This document shows positions 1 through 11,500 of a stretch of DNA of 64,000 bases, in pieces; position 1 is the first letter of the stretch, and each line of letters opens with the position of its first letter. The stretch is taken from contig AP031353.1 in the NCBI GenBank assembly GCA_037833965.1, positions 15,192,501 through 15,256,500 on the forward strand, given 5' to 3'. The notes below the pieces were generated by a model, which was not told where the DNA came from, ran no database searches, and was given only the letters and a program-made list of their open reading frames with translations. The position numbers and the translations under genes are program-made. The DNA comes from Marchantia polymorpha subsp. ruderalis. Lineage: Eukaryota > Streptophyta > Marchantiopsida > Marchantiales > Marchantiaceae.

Positions 1-1587
1 TTGGTTCAATTGCGGTGTATAGTAAAGATGAAGTGAGGGATTATGGAAACAATGAGCTTCGTAAAAAGGGTTTGAAAAGAACGAATTTTCAAAATTTTGT
101 GTTGTCCTTGATGAGGTGGCTTTGTCAGTTTTATGGAAGAACTGGCGAGCAATAACAACGTTTAACCTCCAGCTCATAACCTTAAGTCCAAAGGACACCT
201 TCATTGTAAAGAAGTTTGGCTCCTTTTGCGAATTTAACCACCTTGTAATCTTTTTAATCACCACATACGAAACATTTTGACCATGCAAGTCACTGTCAGA
301 GAAGAACGTCTGGGTATCTCAAAATTGCTAGTTATACTTAATTATACGAATTATTCTACTTGACTTTTCTGTAAATCGTACATTGCACATCTTTGATCGT
401 CACTAAGAACGACAAAATTAGCTTGAATAGGCTGCGTCTACGCATGAAAACGCACAGAACCCTCAATTAAAAAACCTTGACTTTTAGTAATCAATATATA
501 TATATAGTAATATTATACATATTTGGAATTATCGTGGTAATTTGGAAACATCTTACGTATAAATCAGAACACTTTCCGAATTATCAAGATGGATTTGCTT
601 GTCTTTCAAAAAGTCACAAAATTCCTGAAACTAATTTGTAAATTATAATTTTTCGTACATATGATTTTTTAAAGGATCATAAAATCATAAAAATAATTTC
701 TAATCAAATTTTCTAATCTGAAATTATTCATGCATAAAATACTTATTCCGTTTGCTGATATAATTTATAAAATTAAATCTAGAGAAAATGAAATTAAAAA
801 ATATTTACTATAGTTGAAACAATTTTCCACTATTATCTGAAGATTAAAATTAATTAACTTCTGTGAGCGTGATTTCTTTATTTATATTGTATCAAATATA
901 ATTTGAAGATAAGTATAAAGACAATTTGTCGGATATCTCAACTTATTATTTCTCCTACATTATTTAGTGGTTAATATATTGATTTTTACTCTAAGACAGC
1001 TCCAATAAAAAATTCAAAACCTAATGTTATGAATAAAATTTCATACACTCGGAGGTACATGGATCATAATGCGAAGTCAACCAAAATTTTACATCTTCTC
1101 CGTTATGTAACCCGAAAACGATGGATTCGTGTCCGTCGATGTGAAGTCACAATCGAGTTAAACCCTCTTTACTCGAACTCGGTCATTAATGCAATTGTTC
1201 GAGTCCATATCTAACGGCAACCGGGAAGGTGACTGACGCACGAGGGGATGGATTGCCTTGCAGGTAAAACGAAGGAGCTCCCGACGGCCCGACGCCCTGG
1301 TCGCTCGCGGTCTGCCCGGTCGACAGTCGACAGTCGACAATCGAGAGCTGGCCGTCCCAAGGACCGGAGCTGTCAGCGCTCACACTTTTTTCAAGCACGA
1401 TTTGTGTCTGTGCATACAGCGTTGACCACATGAGCGTCGAAAGCTTCGATCATTCCGCAACACAAGGATTTTACTGTCACAATCCGCCCATTCTCGTGCA
1501 CCGCCGAGCCCTAGACCTTCGCTGGTAATCGATCGAACCAAATTTGGTGCATCGGGAAATTGGTCCGAAGGAGTGATTGTGCTAATC
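1..1587. other. AT-rich intergenic spacer
   Basis: No supported gene. The first ~1 kb is very AT-rich with a short TA run near 497-507. GC content rises from about 1200 onwards, as expected for the 5' flank and leader of SRP19. A GTCGACA heptamer is repeated three times in tandem around 1319-1341. Short open frames on both strands between 1029 and 1589 overlap one another and show no recognisable protein. Confidence 0.6.
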
Positions 1588-2345
1588 ATGGGGGACAGCG
1601 AGGGGCCTATCGATGTTTCGAGGTGGGTTGTATTCTACCCAATCTATATCAACTCGAAGAAAACGCTCGCAGAGGGCCGGCGAATTAGTACCAGTGCTGG
1701 TGTGGAGAATCCAAATGTTGAGGAAATTCACGATTGCTGCAATTATCTTAAGCTCCCCTGCTTAGTCGAGGTAAACCCTATTCTACTCCTTCATTGTGTT
1801 GCTATCTGAGTGATCTCGCACCGAGCTGGATGGATTTTATTTTCTTTCCCTTTCTGTTAGCTGCATTTCTATTTGAATTCCGTTCTTGTTCGTTTTGTGC
1901 GCTGATACTCTGTCAATGCCTGATGATGGCAGCCCCACAAAGCATACTCCAGAGACTTTATGCAGAGAGGACGAGTACGTGTACAACTCAAACACGAAGA
2001 CGGCACTTTGGTCAATCCTGCGATTTCCTCGAGTATATCTCCACTCTAATTTTTTATAAATACGCAAGAGCTGAACTTGTGATTATTTTCACGCTGTTTC
2101 GATCGAGATGCAATGCCTATGTCTTTCAACCTAAGCAGAATTGCATTGTCTTGGAGAATTCAATGTCTTGTGTTTTTATTCCACTCTTATCCATTGTTGC
2201 TGCAGGAAAAGCTCTGATGCTGAAGGTGGCGGAGTTGGTGCCGAAGCATCAAGGTCGCGCTAAGAAGCAACAAGAAAGTGCTTCAACCTCCGGGGCTACA
2301 GCTGGTGCAGGGAAGTCAGGAAAAAGTGGTAAAAAGAAAAAGTGA
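1588..2345 (+). CDS. SRP19: Signal recognition particle 19 kDa protein (SRP19)
   Basis: SRP19 binds the tips of helices 6 and 8 of SRP RNA and promotes SRP54 loading, so it acts in SRP assembly for co-translational targeting to the ER. Three exons join in phase: 1588-1770, 1933-2032 and 2206-2345, giving 140 residues, close to the usual plant length. Both introns are GT-AG (162 and 173 bp). Exon 1 carries RWVVFYPIYINSKKT and AEGRRI, exon 2 carries YSRDFMQRGRVRVQLK and DGTLVNP, and exon 3 begins with RKALMLKVAELVPKH; all are family hallmarks. The C-terminus is a Gly/Ser/Lys-rich basic tail ending KSGKKKK, normal for eukaryotic SRP19. The first in-frame ATG of the conserved block (1588) is the start; a GTG 15 bases upstream is not needed. 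The frame also stays open through part of intron 2, which is incidental. Confidence 0.95.
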
Positions 2346-3225
2346 GGGCATTGACCGTTGCTTTTATCTAACATGATTCTTCATCCTGGGAGTTCAAGTC
2401 TGCTACTTGACACGGGTAACTTCAAGATATCCACAAAATTTTTGCAGCTCAGTAGTCAAGTAGTTGCTGTCCATGGTATGTATAGTCTTCACGACTACAC
2501 GGATAGGGGAGACAAATGTTCTGGAATTAAGAGGCTGGTAGAGAAGAGCTGAATTGGGATTAGGGGACTTTTTTTTTTCTGGACTGGTTTAGTTGAGTCA
2601 CGTTGAGCTCGCCAATTATGACCGGTCCTGTTTTAATTTTGGCTTCCCGAAAGAGATGGTTAGACTGGAATTGTTAGCTACAATCACAAGATGGAAAATC
2701 CCTTACGTGATCCGTCTCAGAGGACCTGACCATTGAAGGTTGCAAGTAGTCCTCATTGAGAAGAGTGTGTACATGGGGACATGAGTTGCTCACCAATTTT
2801 AGTCGTGCAAACACAGGCAAGTTTTAGGTCTTCTAGAAGATTCCCACCTGTATCTTCACTTCATACTGTACACAGGATGTTGATTGATTCATTGTCTGGG
2901 TTTATACCTTAGCGTACTGAACTTGGCAGCTTCTTGGGCCAAACCAGTAGCAGTTCAAAGGGAAAATACTATAAGCTCTGCATTCCGTTAGACAGAATGC
3001 TTAACTCGTAGGATTTGCCGAGAATGTTCAGGCTATATCAATGATCCAGGTGAAAATGCATGATCCGAATTAAATATACTACAACGCCAGCAGCCTTGAC
3101 TCAAATGAACTAACAAGATGGAATACCCCGAATGAAACTACTTGAACTCAGCGTAGGACATGGATCGCAGTTGCAGAAAAAGTTCATCTGCAGAATTGGT
3201 TCTCTAGGAATGTTCCTATTAAGTC
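2346..3225. other. Intergenic region between convergent genes
   Basis: This stretch separates the end of SRP19 (+) from the end of the 374-residue gene (-), so both 3' UTRs and polyadenylation sites should lie here. A T-rich run occurs at about 2570-2579 and an imperfect GCATTC/GAATGC inverted repeat at about 2980-3000. No coding region is supported. Confidence 0.5.
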
Positions 3226-4350
3226 TTAACCCTGGCAATGGCATGAGGGCGATGGTGTGCGTCCTGGAGGCGAAGGCATATCGGGATCTCTCGAAGGGCG
3301 TCTGACCTGTGCTCCTCGGCACTTACAAGAGTTTTCAAGGAAATCGGAGCTGGTTCCCATTTCTTCCTTCCTTCCCGGTCTAGTAAGTGGAGGGCTGACA
3401 GATCGCTCACTCCGGCAGCGTACACCAGCTTGGGCAGGGCAAGAGAGCTGACGGTGGAAGGTGCAGCGCACGTCTTCATGTTCGGAATCTGGACTACCCC
3501 TGTCTGGACTTTCATACCCTGTGTTTTCCCGGCAGCGATAGCCCGCTCTGACTGGACAGGTCTCTTGTCTGTGCCAGCTGCAACGGCCAGGTGATGCAGA
3601 TCTGGGGGACTCTGGAGGAGAGCTGTACTTTTCCGGGTTGTATGATTCATGTGGAGGCATCGACTTAGGGGTTTGCTGCGGAGTGAGATCATGGTGCATT
3701 TCATGAATGTCTGAATCTGTTACGTGTATGTTGTTTCGTCGGAAGTCTCGGCTAGGCCGTTGAGAGTCGATGAAAGACGAGGGCTGCCGAGACAGAGAAG
3801 GAGAAGCAGATGGTTGCTGAGAACTCTTTCTCCCATCGGTCATGGACAGATATTGGATCGAGGGCTTTCTCAGGTAGATTTTCTCCCCGTCTACGCCCAC
3901 GGTGTTGCAAGTTTCACATGTGGTTTCTCTGAAACCAACTGGATCAGAATTCTCGTACATGTCCCTCCTCAACTCCTCCTGCATTTGCTCTCTGGATCGG
4001 GAAGGGGACGGGGGCAGCTGAATCTCAGAGGGAGGCAAGTTAGGAACTCGATTCCCTTCATCTTCCCACCTCGGAGGTCCATAGTCCTCCATCCACCTCT
4101 GCCGTGTCGGCTCTTGACTAGTGCCCCCCGGTGACCTCTGCCGTGTCGGCTCTTGACGAGTGCCCCCCGGTGACACGGAACGCCTGTCCATAATCCGGAT
4201 CTGAAACCTGCTTGGCAAGTCATCGAACCGAATTGAATAACCTGGTTGCAATGCAACCTTGAGGGTTGAATTGTCAGGAAGGTTGAAGCTCTCGATGGTG
4301 GGAGTGTCTGGAGGTAGTCGACGGGAGTGCGAAGCTCTGTCGGGCTCCAT
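3226..4350 (-). CDS. Uncharacterised Pro/Ser/Arg-rich protein with duplicated cysteine motif
   Basis: I do not recognise this protein. The frame is a single uninterrupted 374 codons starting at the ATG at 4350, long for this composition, so it is probably a real single-exon gene. Residues 1-55 look ordered (ESFNLPDNSTLKVALQPGYS). Residues 56-250 are low-complexity and rich in P, S, R and Q, with a 13-residue tandem duplication near 60-85 (GGTRQEPTRQR then GGTSQEPTRQR). A CETC pair lies at about 145-148. Two matched modules follow: C257-x7-C265-x7-C273 and C296-x7-C304-x7-C312, both with HRQ after the first Cys and AGxRC at the end. The tail has CKC (about 342-344) and CHC (370-372). The cysteines could bind metal or be redox-active; that is inference. 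No signal peptide or membrane segment is visible. Frames on the other strand here are shadows. Confidence 0.6.
   Translation of the reverse strand: MEPDRASHSRRLPPDTPTIESFNLPDNSTLKVALQPGYSIRFDDLPSRFQIRIMDRRSVSPGGTRQEPTRQRSPGGTSQEPTRQRWMEDYGPPRWEDEGNRVPNLPPSEIQLPPSPSRSREQMQEELRRDMYENSDPVGFRETTCETCNTVGVDGEKIYLRKPSIQYLSMTDGRKSSQQPSASPSLSRQPSSFIDSQRPSRDFRRNNIHVTDSDIHEMHHDLTPQQTPKSMPPHESYNPEKYSSPPESPRSASPGRCSWHRQETCPVRAGYRCRENTGYESPDRGSPDSEHEDVRCTFHRQLSCPAQAGVRCRSERSVSPPLTRPGRKEEMGTSSDFLENSCKCRGAQVRRPSRDPDMPSPPGRTPSPSCHCQG
4096..4173. repeat. 39-bp tandem duplication inside the 374-residue gene
   Basis: Two adjacent copies, 4096-4134 and 4135-4173, differ at about one base (GACTAGTG versus GACGAGTG). 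The period is a multiple of three, so the duplication adds 13 residues without shifting frame. Near-identity suggests it is recent. Confidence 0.9.
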
Positions 4351-6130
4351 CCATGCCTCTTCTTTTTATCAATGGAAAACTGAAGACCACGCTGGTGTTT
4401 TGCTACCCTTCGTGACAGACCGATGTGTTCGACAACCAACTGTGGATGCTTCGAACATCTTCACGCTTTAAACCTACAAACTACGTCCAATGCTCCTCCC
4501 CTTTTTCACCGTGATGAGAGATTCTTCCTACCCTTTGGCCCAACATGGCCCGAATATGCGTTTGGGAGCGAGACCTTAAAAACCTGTCCACATGGTCGTC
4601 TCGCTGACTACGGGCGAGGTCATCGGAGCAGAAATCCTCGAGCATGTAGTCAGAGGATGTTTGTCTGCCTTCATCTTCAGATCTGCACCAATGGGCGATT
4701 CATTGAAGATTTCCATCGTGCCTAAGTGATCGTGGTGCCCGTCAATTACGATGACCTAGAGAGAAGAATCCACACGTTTTATACTAGAATCGGACGTGAC
4801 ATGGACAGCTGACTCGTCCGAAGGTTCGATCGTGACTTAGGATGTCGAAACCGCTTTAGTTCGTTCACTCGTATTGTAGGGTCTAAAAGCCCTTGTTTTG
4901 AAACAATCGGACATGGAAGGTTTGCGCTGAACAGTCATGTGTTCGAGAGTTGTGTCTTTTCGTCAAGGGCAATGCCTAATCTCCCAAATTCCAGAAATCA
5001 CAAACTACTATCGATTTCGTGACCATGAGATAGATGGATGATTATTTGGTCCAGACGATCGAACTGTCGATGCCTATGACTGACCTATTGTGGGTACTCG
5101 AAGTTATGTACTCTACATAGTTCTTTACCTGCATTATTTTTAAGGTAGGATCGAGCGAGATCTGGTCATTTGAATTGAAGAAAATTGGCTTGAGGACATC
5201 GTGCGTTGCCTTGAAGCGTGTGGATGTAAACGAAATTGTAAGTCGTAAAGCACTCAACCAGAGATTCCGAGTGCTCTTATCCACTCTGACAATTGCGTGG
5301 ACTCGGAAAGTTGCATCTTGCTATGTTCACCAGAACAAACGCGCAAGTTGGGGCTTAAAATGCTGACGAGATCATGTCATCAGCGATGTCAAAAACATTG
5401 CTTCGTGCACAAATGAGTGGAAGTGAACCTACATTCGATCATCAAGATCGCCGAAAGCGATAACTTGAAAGAGGAAGCCACCGAAAGTGATCAACGAAGG
5501 ATCCGCCGCATTTTGACCCCTTCCACCTCGGGAACAATCTTCCAGTAATCGCTTGTGCTGCAGTCCATCGAACCGGTTCTCTCAACCACAAGAAAAATTA
5601 TATTCCTTACGGTGATGCATCTGTCGCACCACATCCGTCTCGGAACTCCACATTTGTTCGGCCTGCGCCATTCTGGAAGCTGTTAGGTCCATCGTGGACG
5701 CCCGTCCATGTGGACCTTCTCGTCTTCTAACTGGTCTCTGGCAAGAATGCGGTCAACTTCCGTCTTTGTGGGATGTGGTGCATTGTCCACGGCCACGTCA
5801 GCCGATAGTGTGGCTGTCTATTTTGTCAAGGATACTTGAAGTGTGAAAACGGCCAAATGTTCAAAACTCGGTTCGAGCGCCTTCGTGAATCTTGACCAAT
5901 TCGCGTCGAAAATCTTCGAAAATCTTTTGCCTTACTTCCATAGCATCAAAGGGAAAGGCAAATATATTTTAGGTGGAATGGAAAGGTTTTTAAGTTTATT
6001 ACATAAGGAATTAGCCCTCTACTTCAGTTCCACAGTTGATTGAAAATTTCAACATCATGAAAAACTAAATGTGTCAAATCCAAAAGCTACCAGGGGTTCC
6101 AAGTAGAATAATCACCGAAATCAGAAGAAA
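4351..6130. other. Intergenic region upstream of the 374-residue gene
   Basis: The first few hundred bases should hold the promoter and leader of the minus-strand gene. Short open frames at 4423-4725 and 5042-5366 overlap in opposite strands and match nothing I know. A coding-like relic is listed separately at 5500-5815. Confidence 0.4.
5500..5815 (-). pseudogene. Possible decayed coding fragment, family unknown
   Basis: On the minus strand, protein-like stretches continue from one frame to another: a frame with TKTEVDRILARDQLEDEKVH (about 5815-5683), then one with SRMAQAEQMWSSETDVV (about 5700-5582), then one with CSTSDYWKIVPEVEGVK (about 5595-5500). Each ends in a stop near where the next starts, the pattern left by frameshifts in a dead gene. 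I cannot name the family, and chance open frames are a real alternative. Confidence 0.2.
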
Positions 6131-6134
6131 GCAG

Positions 6135-8045
6135 GCCATGATTAATATGCGAAGAAATGAGTTACAAACTCATCCTTGGATTGAATATAAAAGTCGAGGA
6201 GGTGAGCTAGCTAAACTTTGCTAACTAGAGGTTAACTCAAAACACATGAATCAGGTAATTGATGACAACCTTTTGAGAGGGTAGAATATATGTGCATATG
6301 ATGCATGCTTGAACTGCTCCAAAGGTTTTGTGTTTTGCTCTTGCTGTTACTGGATTCTTCAAATCGCATCACCAAATTGGTTCTTTAGCATTTACAAGCC
6401 TGAGAAAGAATTTATACTCTGAACAACCACATTACATTCATCCAAAAAATGAATTCTCTATCTCAACTCACTCGATGTACTAAGGAGAACATGATTAACA
6501 TGTGAAGAATTGAATTACCAAACTCACACTTGGGTTAAATATGCTAGTCAAGAAAGTGAGCTAGCTAAACTTCGCTAACTAGAGATTAATCCAAAACACA
6601 GGAATCAGACATTATGATTGATGACAACCTTTTGAACGGGTACATGACATGTGCATACGATGCATACTTGAACTAATCTGAAGGTTCAGTTTTTCTTATG
6701 CAGCTACTGGATTTTCCAAATCGTATCGTTGAATTGCTACTCTAGTATTTACAAGCTTCCAAGATGATTTATAATCTGAACAATCTCACATGCTTCATCC
6801 AGAAAATGCATTCTTTATCTCAACTCACTCGAGCTGAAAAAACATGATGAACATATGAAGAAATGAGTTTACAAACTCATCCTTGGATTAAATATTACAG
6901 TTCAGGTGATAATCTAGCTAAACTTTAATTACTAGAGTTTAACCCGAAACACATGAATCAGACATTGTAATTGATGACAACCTTTTGAGTATGTACAATA
7001 CATGTGCATATGATGCATGCTTAAACTCCTCCGAAAGTTCAGTGTTTTGCTCGTGCAGTTTCCGTATTATCCAATTCGCATCACCAAATTGTTACTCTAG
7101 CATTTACAAGCATGCGAGAGAATTTATAATTTGGACAATCACACATGATTTATCCCTTAAACACATTCTCTATGTCAATTCACTTGATCTGCGTAGAAGA
7201 ACATGATTAATATATGAAGAAGTGAATTTACAAACTCATCCTTGGGTTATATATACTAGTTCAAGCGTATGGCTTCGATCGGGTCGGTTTTGACCATCAA
7301 CCCGAACTCAATCTGAACAACCGGGTCGGATTTGGATAGAATTGGATAAAATTTGAATCTGTTGGCGGATCCATGATTGTGAGGGGACGATAAGAGAGAT
7401 TTGAGAAATTGGAGTTGCATTTTGAGTAGGCAGAACAAGCAGCATAGGCAGTGTAGCGCAATCTAGCTAGACGTAGAAGGAAGCGAGTGACTGCATCGCA
7501 TCAAGCGAGGTGCGTGGCAGACGAGAGGAGGAGGAGTAGTGCCTGACACTAGAGTAGGAGCAGAGTTTTGCGAGACAGAGCGGAATTCAATGCAGACGAT
7601 GACGTACTGGTTGGGCTTGCAGATGATCTCTTATCAATCGTTGCTTTATTGATTTTTGGGTTTTCGGGTTGGTTATAGTAATATATTTGAAACCAAATAA
7701 AACTCGGATTTTCGGGTTTTACCCAAATTCGATTGAAGCCCTATCCAGATGGTGAGCTAGTTAAACGTTGCTAACTAGAGGTTAACTCAAAACACATGAA
7801 TCAGACATTGGAATTGATGATAAACTTTTGAGTGGGTACAGGATATGTGCATATGATGCATGCTTGAACTGCACCAAAGATTTGGTGTTTTGCCACATGT
7901 CGCTACTGATCATCCAAATCGCATCATCAAATTGCTACTCTAGCATTTACAAGACTGCGAGAGTTTTTAAGTATGGACAACCACACATGCTTCATAAAAA
8001 ATGCAGTCACTTGATATGCTCCAGTTGCACTCAACTTAGCTAGCT
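6135..8045 (+). repeat. Tandem array A: four ~355-bp units
   Basis: Four diverged copies of one ~355-bp unit start near 6137, 6488, 6842 and 7200. Shared landmarks in order: a start like ACATGATTAACATGTGAAG, GAGTTTACAAACTCATCCTTGG, GAGCTAGCTAAACTTTGCTAACTAGAG, CACATGAATCAGACATTG, TGATGACAACCTTTTGA, GCATATGATGCATGCTTGAAC, CTCTAGCATTTACAAG and ACCACACATGCTTCATCC. The fourth unit is split by an inserted element (7271-7741). The units have no long conserved open frame. A second array of the same family with the same copy number lies at 39115-40550 in the same orientation. Confidence 0.85.
7271..7741. mobile_element. MITE-like insertion with imperfect terminal inverted repeats
   Basis: About 470 bp of GC-richer sequence interrupts unit 4 of array A exactly where the other units run on from the CTAGTTCA-like to the GTGAGCTAG-like stretch. 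Its left end reads TATGGCTTCGATCGGGTC; the reverse complement of its right end reads TAGGGCTTCAATCGAATT, so the termini match over about 13 bases with a few changes. Both ends carry CGGGT/ACCCG motifs just inside, common in non-autonomous hAT-type plant elements. No transposase frame is present. A target-site duplication is not clear to me, probably through decay. Confidence 0.6.
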
Positions 8046-8548
8046 AGAGGTTACCCGAAACACGAGTTAAACTCAACATATACCCTTGCTTTTAATATAT
8101 ATTCCAGATACATGTAATAAAGTCAATGAGATTATGAAATGTATTAACGTATTTTATTATCAGGTGTGTCCAACATATACAATAACGGCATAATGAACTT
8201 TTAGCCTTATCCACTAGATAAAAACATAATCTGCTTTTGTCAACCAAGAGTAACTAAAGGAGTTGGAAACCAAAATATCTCTCTCTATTATTATTTATAG
8301 TCATATGCGTATAACAAAATCTTGAGATAAAACAGTACTTTTGTTGCAAATTCTTCCATAAGTGTCTTAAGTTGTACTATTATTGATGTGGATACTTTCA
8401 TCAACCATAAAAATCACAGCAATCCTGGACAATAATTGTCGATGTGAATCAAATTGATGTTAACGAAGCGACAATAAACTCAACTCCAGATCATCATGCA
8501 GATGACGAGAATGTCAAACTTGTCACTTTCATTCCAGTCCTTGAACGT
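8046..8548 (+). repeat. Tail segment following array A
   Basis: A non-tandem ~500-bp segment directly after the array is repeated after array B (40551-41066) in the same order. Shared landmarks include AAGTCAATGAGATTATGAAA, AGTTGGAAACCAAAATATCTC, TTTTGTTGCAAATTCTTCC, ACTTTCATCAAC and ACAATAAACTCAACTCCAGA. Similarity stops near CCTTGAA at 8548. Array and tail therefore form one ~1.9-kb repeat unit at two sites. Confidence 0.75.
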
Positions 8549-11500
8549 CTAGATTCTGGAAGGAGGTGTCTTCGACTGATTGATAACAACAGATATGAAC
8601 AGATAAATAAGGGAGGGACACGACTCACGAGCCGCTCGCAGCAGACAGAATTCTCAGGTGCTATTAGACAATGTAGACATCCACTGTAATGTGCTCCTGT
8701 GGCTAGCAAGCTACTGGGGCTGGGCACTCGTGCACCATCATCCCAGACAGAGCACCACGAGAAGCAAGGCTGGAGAGAGCCCCAAGCTTTGAGGAATCTT
8801 GCATGGCAATCACTGGCCGACACGAATTCACAGCGAACAAAGCGAAGAAAAAGCCACTAGAGCACATTACTACCGTGGACTAAGAAGTGTGATCCATATC
8901 CCAAGGCGGGGAGGTTTTAGTGGACGTCCGAGCAATTGACACGATGACCGCCATGAAATGGCCCTGGTGAATGAGTTTACGACATTCACCTGTAGCACCA
9001 GCCACAGCCACGGACCTGCATTTGGAGGACAGTGGACATCTGCAGCTGATTAACATTTTGTCTTTCCTCATTCGCTGCTTTGGATGAAGAAAATGCAAAT
9101 AGTATGAGGTTGGGAGAGCTCGCGGAGATAGTAACAGTTCGTTGTGTTTTGAGGGTTTGTCATCCAGGTGGGACCTTATGGGCAGCCGACACGGACATAT
9201 CATCAGATTGAAATAGCCATGATCAGCGTCAGCTGGACACGTCTGTATAAGCGGCCTCCTCATGCTGCTCTGCTTGCGTCGACTTGTACAGAATGTTCTA
9301 GGCTCTGTGCGCTATCGCCATGCATAAAACAGCAGAAAATCCCTGAACAGATGGATAGTCAATGATACGAGGTTTTTTCTGGGGAATCATACCTGGCATC
9401 GAGCCTAATATTATAATACAATGAGCTCCAGAGTAGATGTCTTCGAGGCTCTTGAAGCGCGTTGAGGGTGCATGGCATCGTTTAGATCTTTTTCTCATTC
9501 TTTTGCCGAAAAAAAGTTTTCCATTCTTATCACTTCAGTATGCGGAATTGCACATAGAGACCTTCGCGGAGATATATAGAATGAGCGACCATCTGCTGGC
9601 ACCTCGCACTGCTCCTACTTCCGGGGACCATCTTTCTCAGATCTTTACTCCTCTTGTATAGTATAGCATTACATGCTACTGGTTCCAGATCTACTGCTGC
9701 CAGGTATGCTTTTGCTGACTGACTTGCACATCAAGATGCAAACCTTTTTTGGCCAGCGGGCTTGTGTGTTACTGATAATCGTGTGGCCACAAATGACGGC
9801 TCTCTGGTATATTCAGGGCACTACTACGAAGTCAAAGACATTAGTTTGTTCACGATGAAAACCCACTTGCATGTTCCGTAGAGGTGTACTCCAAATTGCT
9901 GATGATTAGACAGAATATTGTCCTTGGTTTCGTCTCACAAAGCTTTTAACATATCGCAAAATGTGATGCAAACAGTTGAGACACATCTGAAGACGTTTTG
10001 AATATCTCAAGTTGCCTAGCAGAACTCTGAAGTCTAGCAACCCCTCATGAACTCAAACTAACGTCACCCTGAGATGTGGGTCAAATACAAGAAAAATTGG
10101 AGATCACCAATTGTGCAAATGATTAATGTGGAGTCAAGACGAACTTTTCCAAGAGCCACATGTCAATTCCAACAACACCAAGGAAGATTACGACTCCGTA
10201 TCCGAGTTAGCCAAATTTAGATAAATCGTACACACACATATATGTCTGAGATCTTTCCGTTATGGCATTTTGCATGACGAGATTGATTTTGTTATGGCTC
10301 GCAACTTCAATAACGAAATTGATTCAATGGTAGCCAAAGAGAAGGGCTTTTACGTTGCCTGTGGATCATTAAACCTTCCAACTACAACAATTGAATATTG
10401 TACACCAATCGGGGAAAGAAATGAAGGGAAAACATTTTACTGACGCGTTGAGCGTCAGACGAGGAAGAATGATAGAAACGAGTAAAAGTGCCAACAAACT
10501 CCTGGTCCCTACCATGTCACACATCGGAGACAGGAAGCTCCTGAGATAGTGGCTTTTTCTGTTACTACAATCACAACCCCCAAGGATCACTACCTATGGA
10601 TAACTTTTTGACCCTATACCTCATGGTATAACAGCTTATTTTGATGTGTTATGCCATCCCTAAAGCTGAAGTCATGGGCATGTAACGGATGAAATATGGG
10701 CATTTTTCAGCAAAGCTTTCAGAGAAATGATATTTAGTGGTTCCAATAAGTTGTTTTAATTGGTAGCAGATTTCATTCTCAAATAGTCGTGTTAGATTTT
10801 AGTTTCCGTTCGTTTAGGCTTGTCGCAATTAAGAATGTCATTGGAATATCAAACACACAAGTTTGGAGTGGCGACACCAGGGTTGTGAACTATGATTAGA
10901 AATTGCGATAATTCTAAACTATTGACTGGACTAATTTTCCTTGTAGTTGGAAATAAAGAATGCTTTTGATATTTTCACGCATGCATTCACGTGATCCTTA
11001 TCAAGACTCGTTTTGATGGTTCAAATTCTTCTTTATCTTTAGAGTCATGATTATAGCATCATGACTTTTGCAAGTTGGAATCAATTTTTTTCAACATGTT
11101 GTTGATACTCGAGAGGAGGATTTAAAGTAGTAACCATGATAAGAATTTTTCTTTAGCGTAATTAAAAGCACCCGAAGAAAATGTACATAGAATCATTGAT
11201 CTCAACTTGACTCTCAATCCTAAAAAATGAATCAAATGTTAATTAATGTGATTCACATAACACAATACGTTTGTATCAACCCTTAAATAACGGAACTCAC
11301 AACTTCACACCGCCAAAACATTGAGAAGGAGAAAGTTTCATGAGGAACAATGTAAATATAGATTTTTTTAAATGTTATTCCTAAATTTCAGTTTTGAAAG
11401 GGATGAATGACATTGATGGAAATCTTATGCCTTCTAAATTATTAGAGTTGATTGACAATTTTGTATCAAGATGGACTTGCCAAAGGAACAGTGCACGTAG

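Noticed and set aside
3219..3704. 161-codon frame opposite in phase to the 374-residue gene, same strand
   Set aside because: It overlaps the longer frame, lacks its internal duplicated modules and has shadow-type composition.
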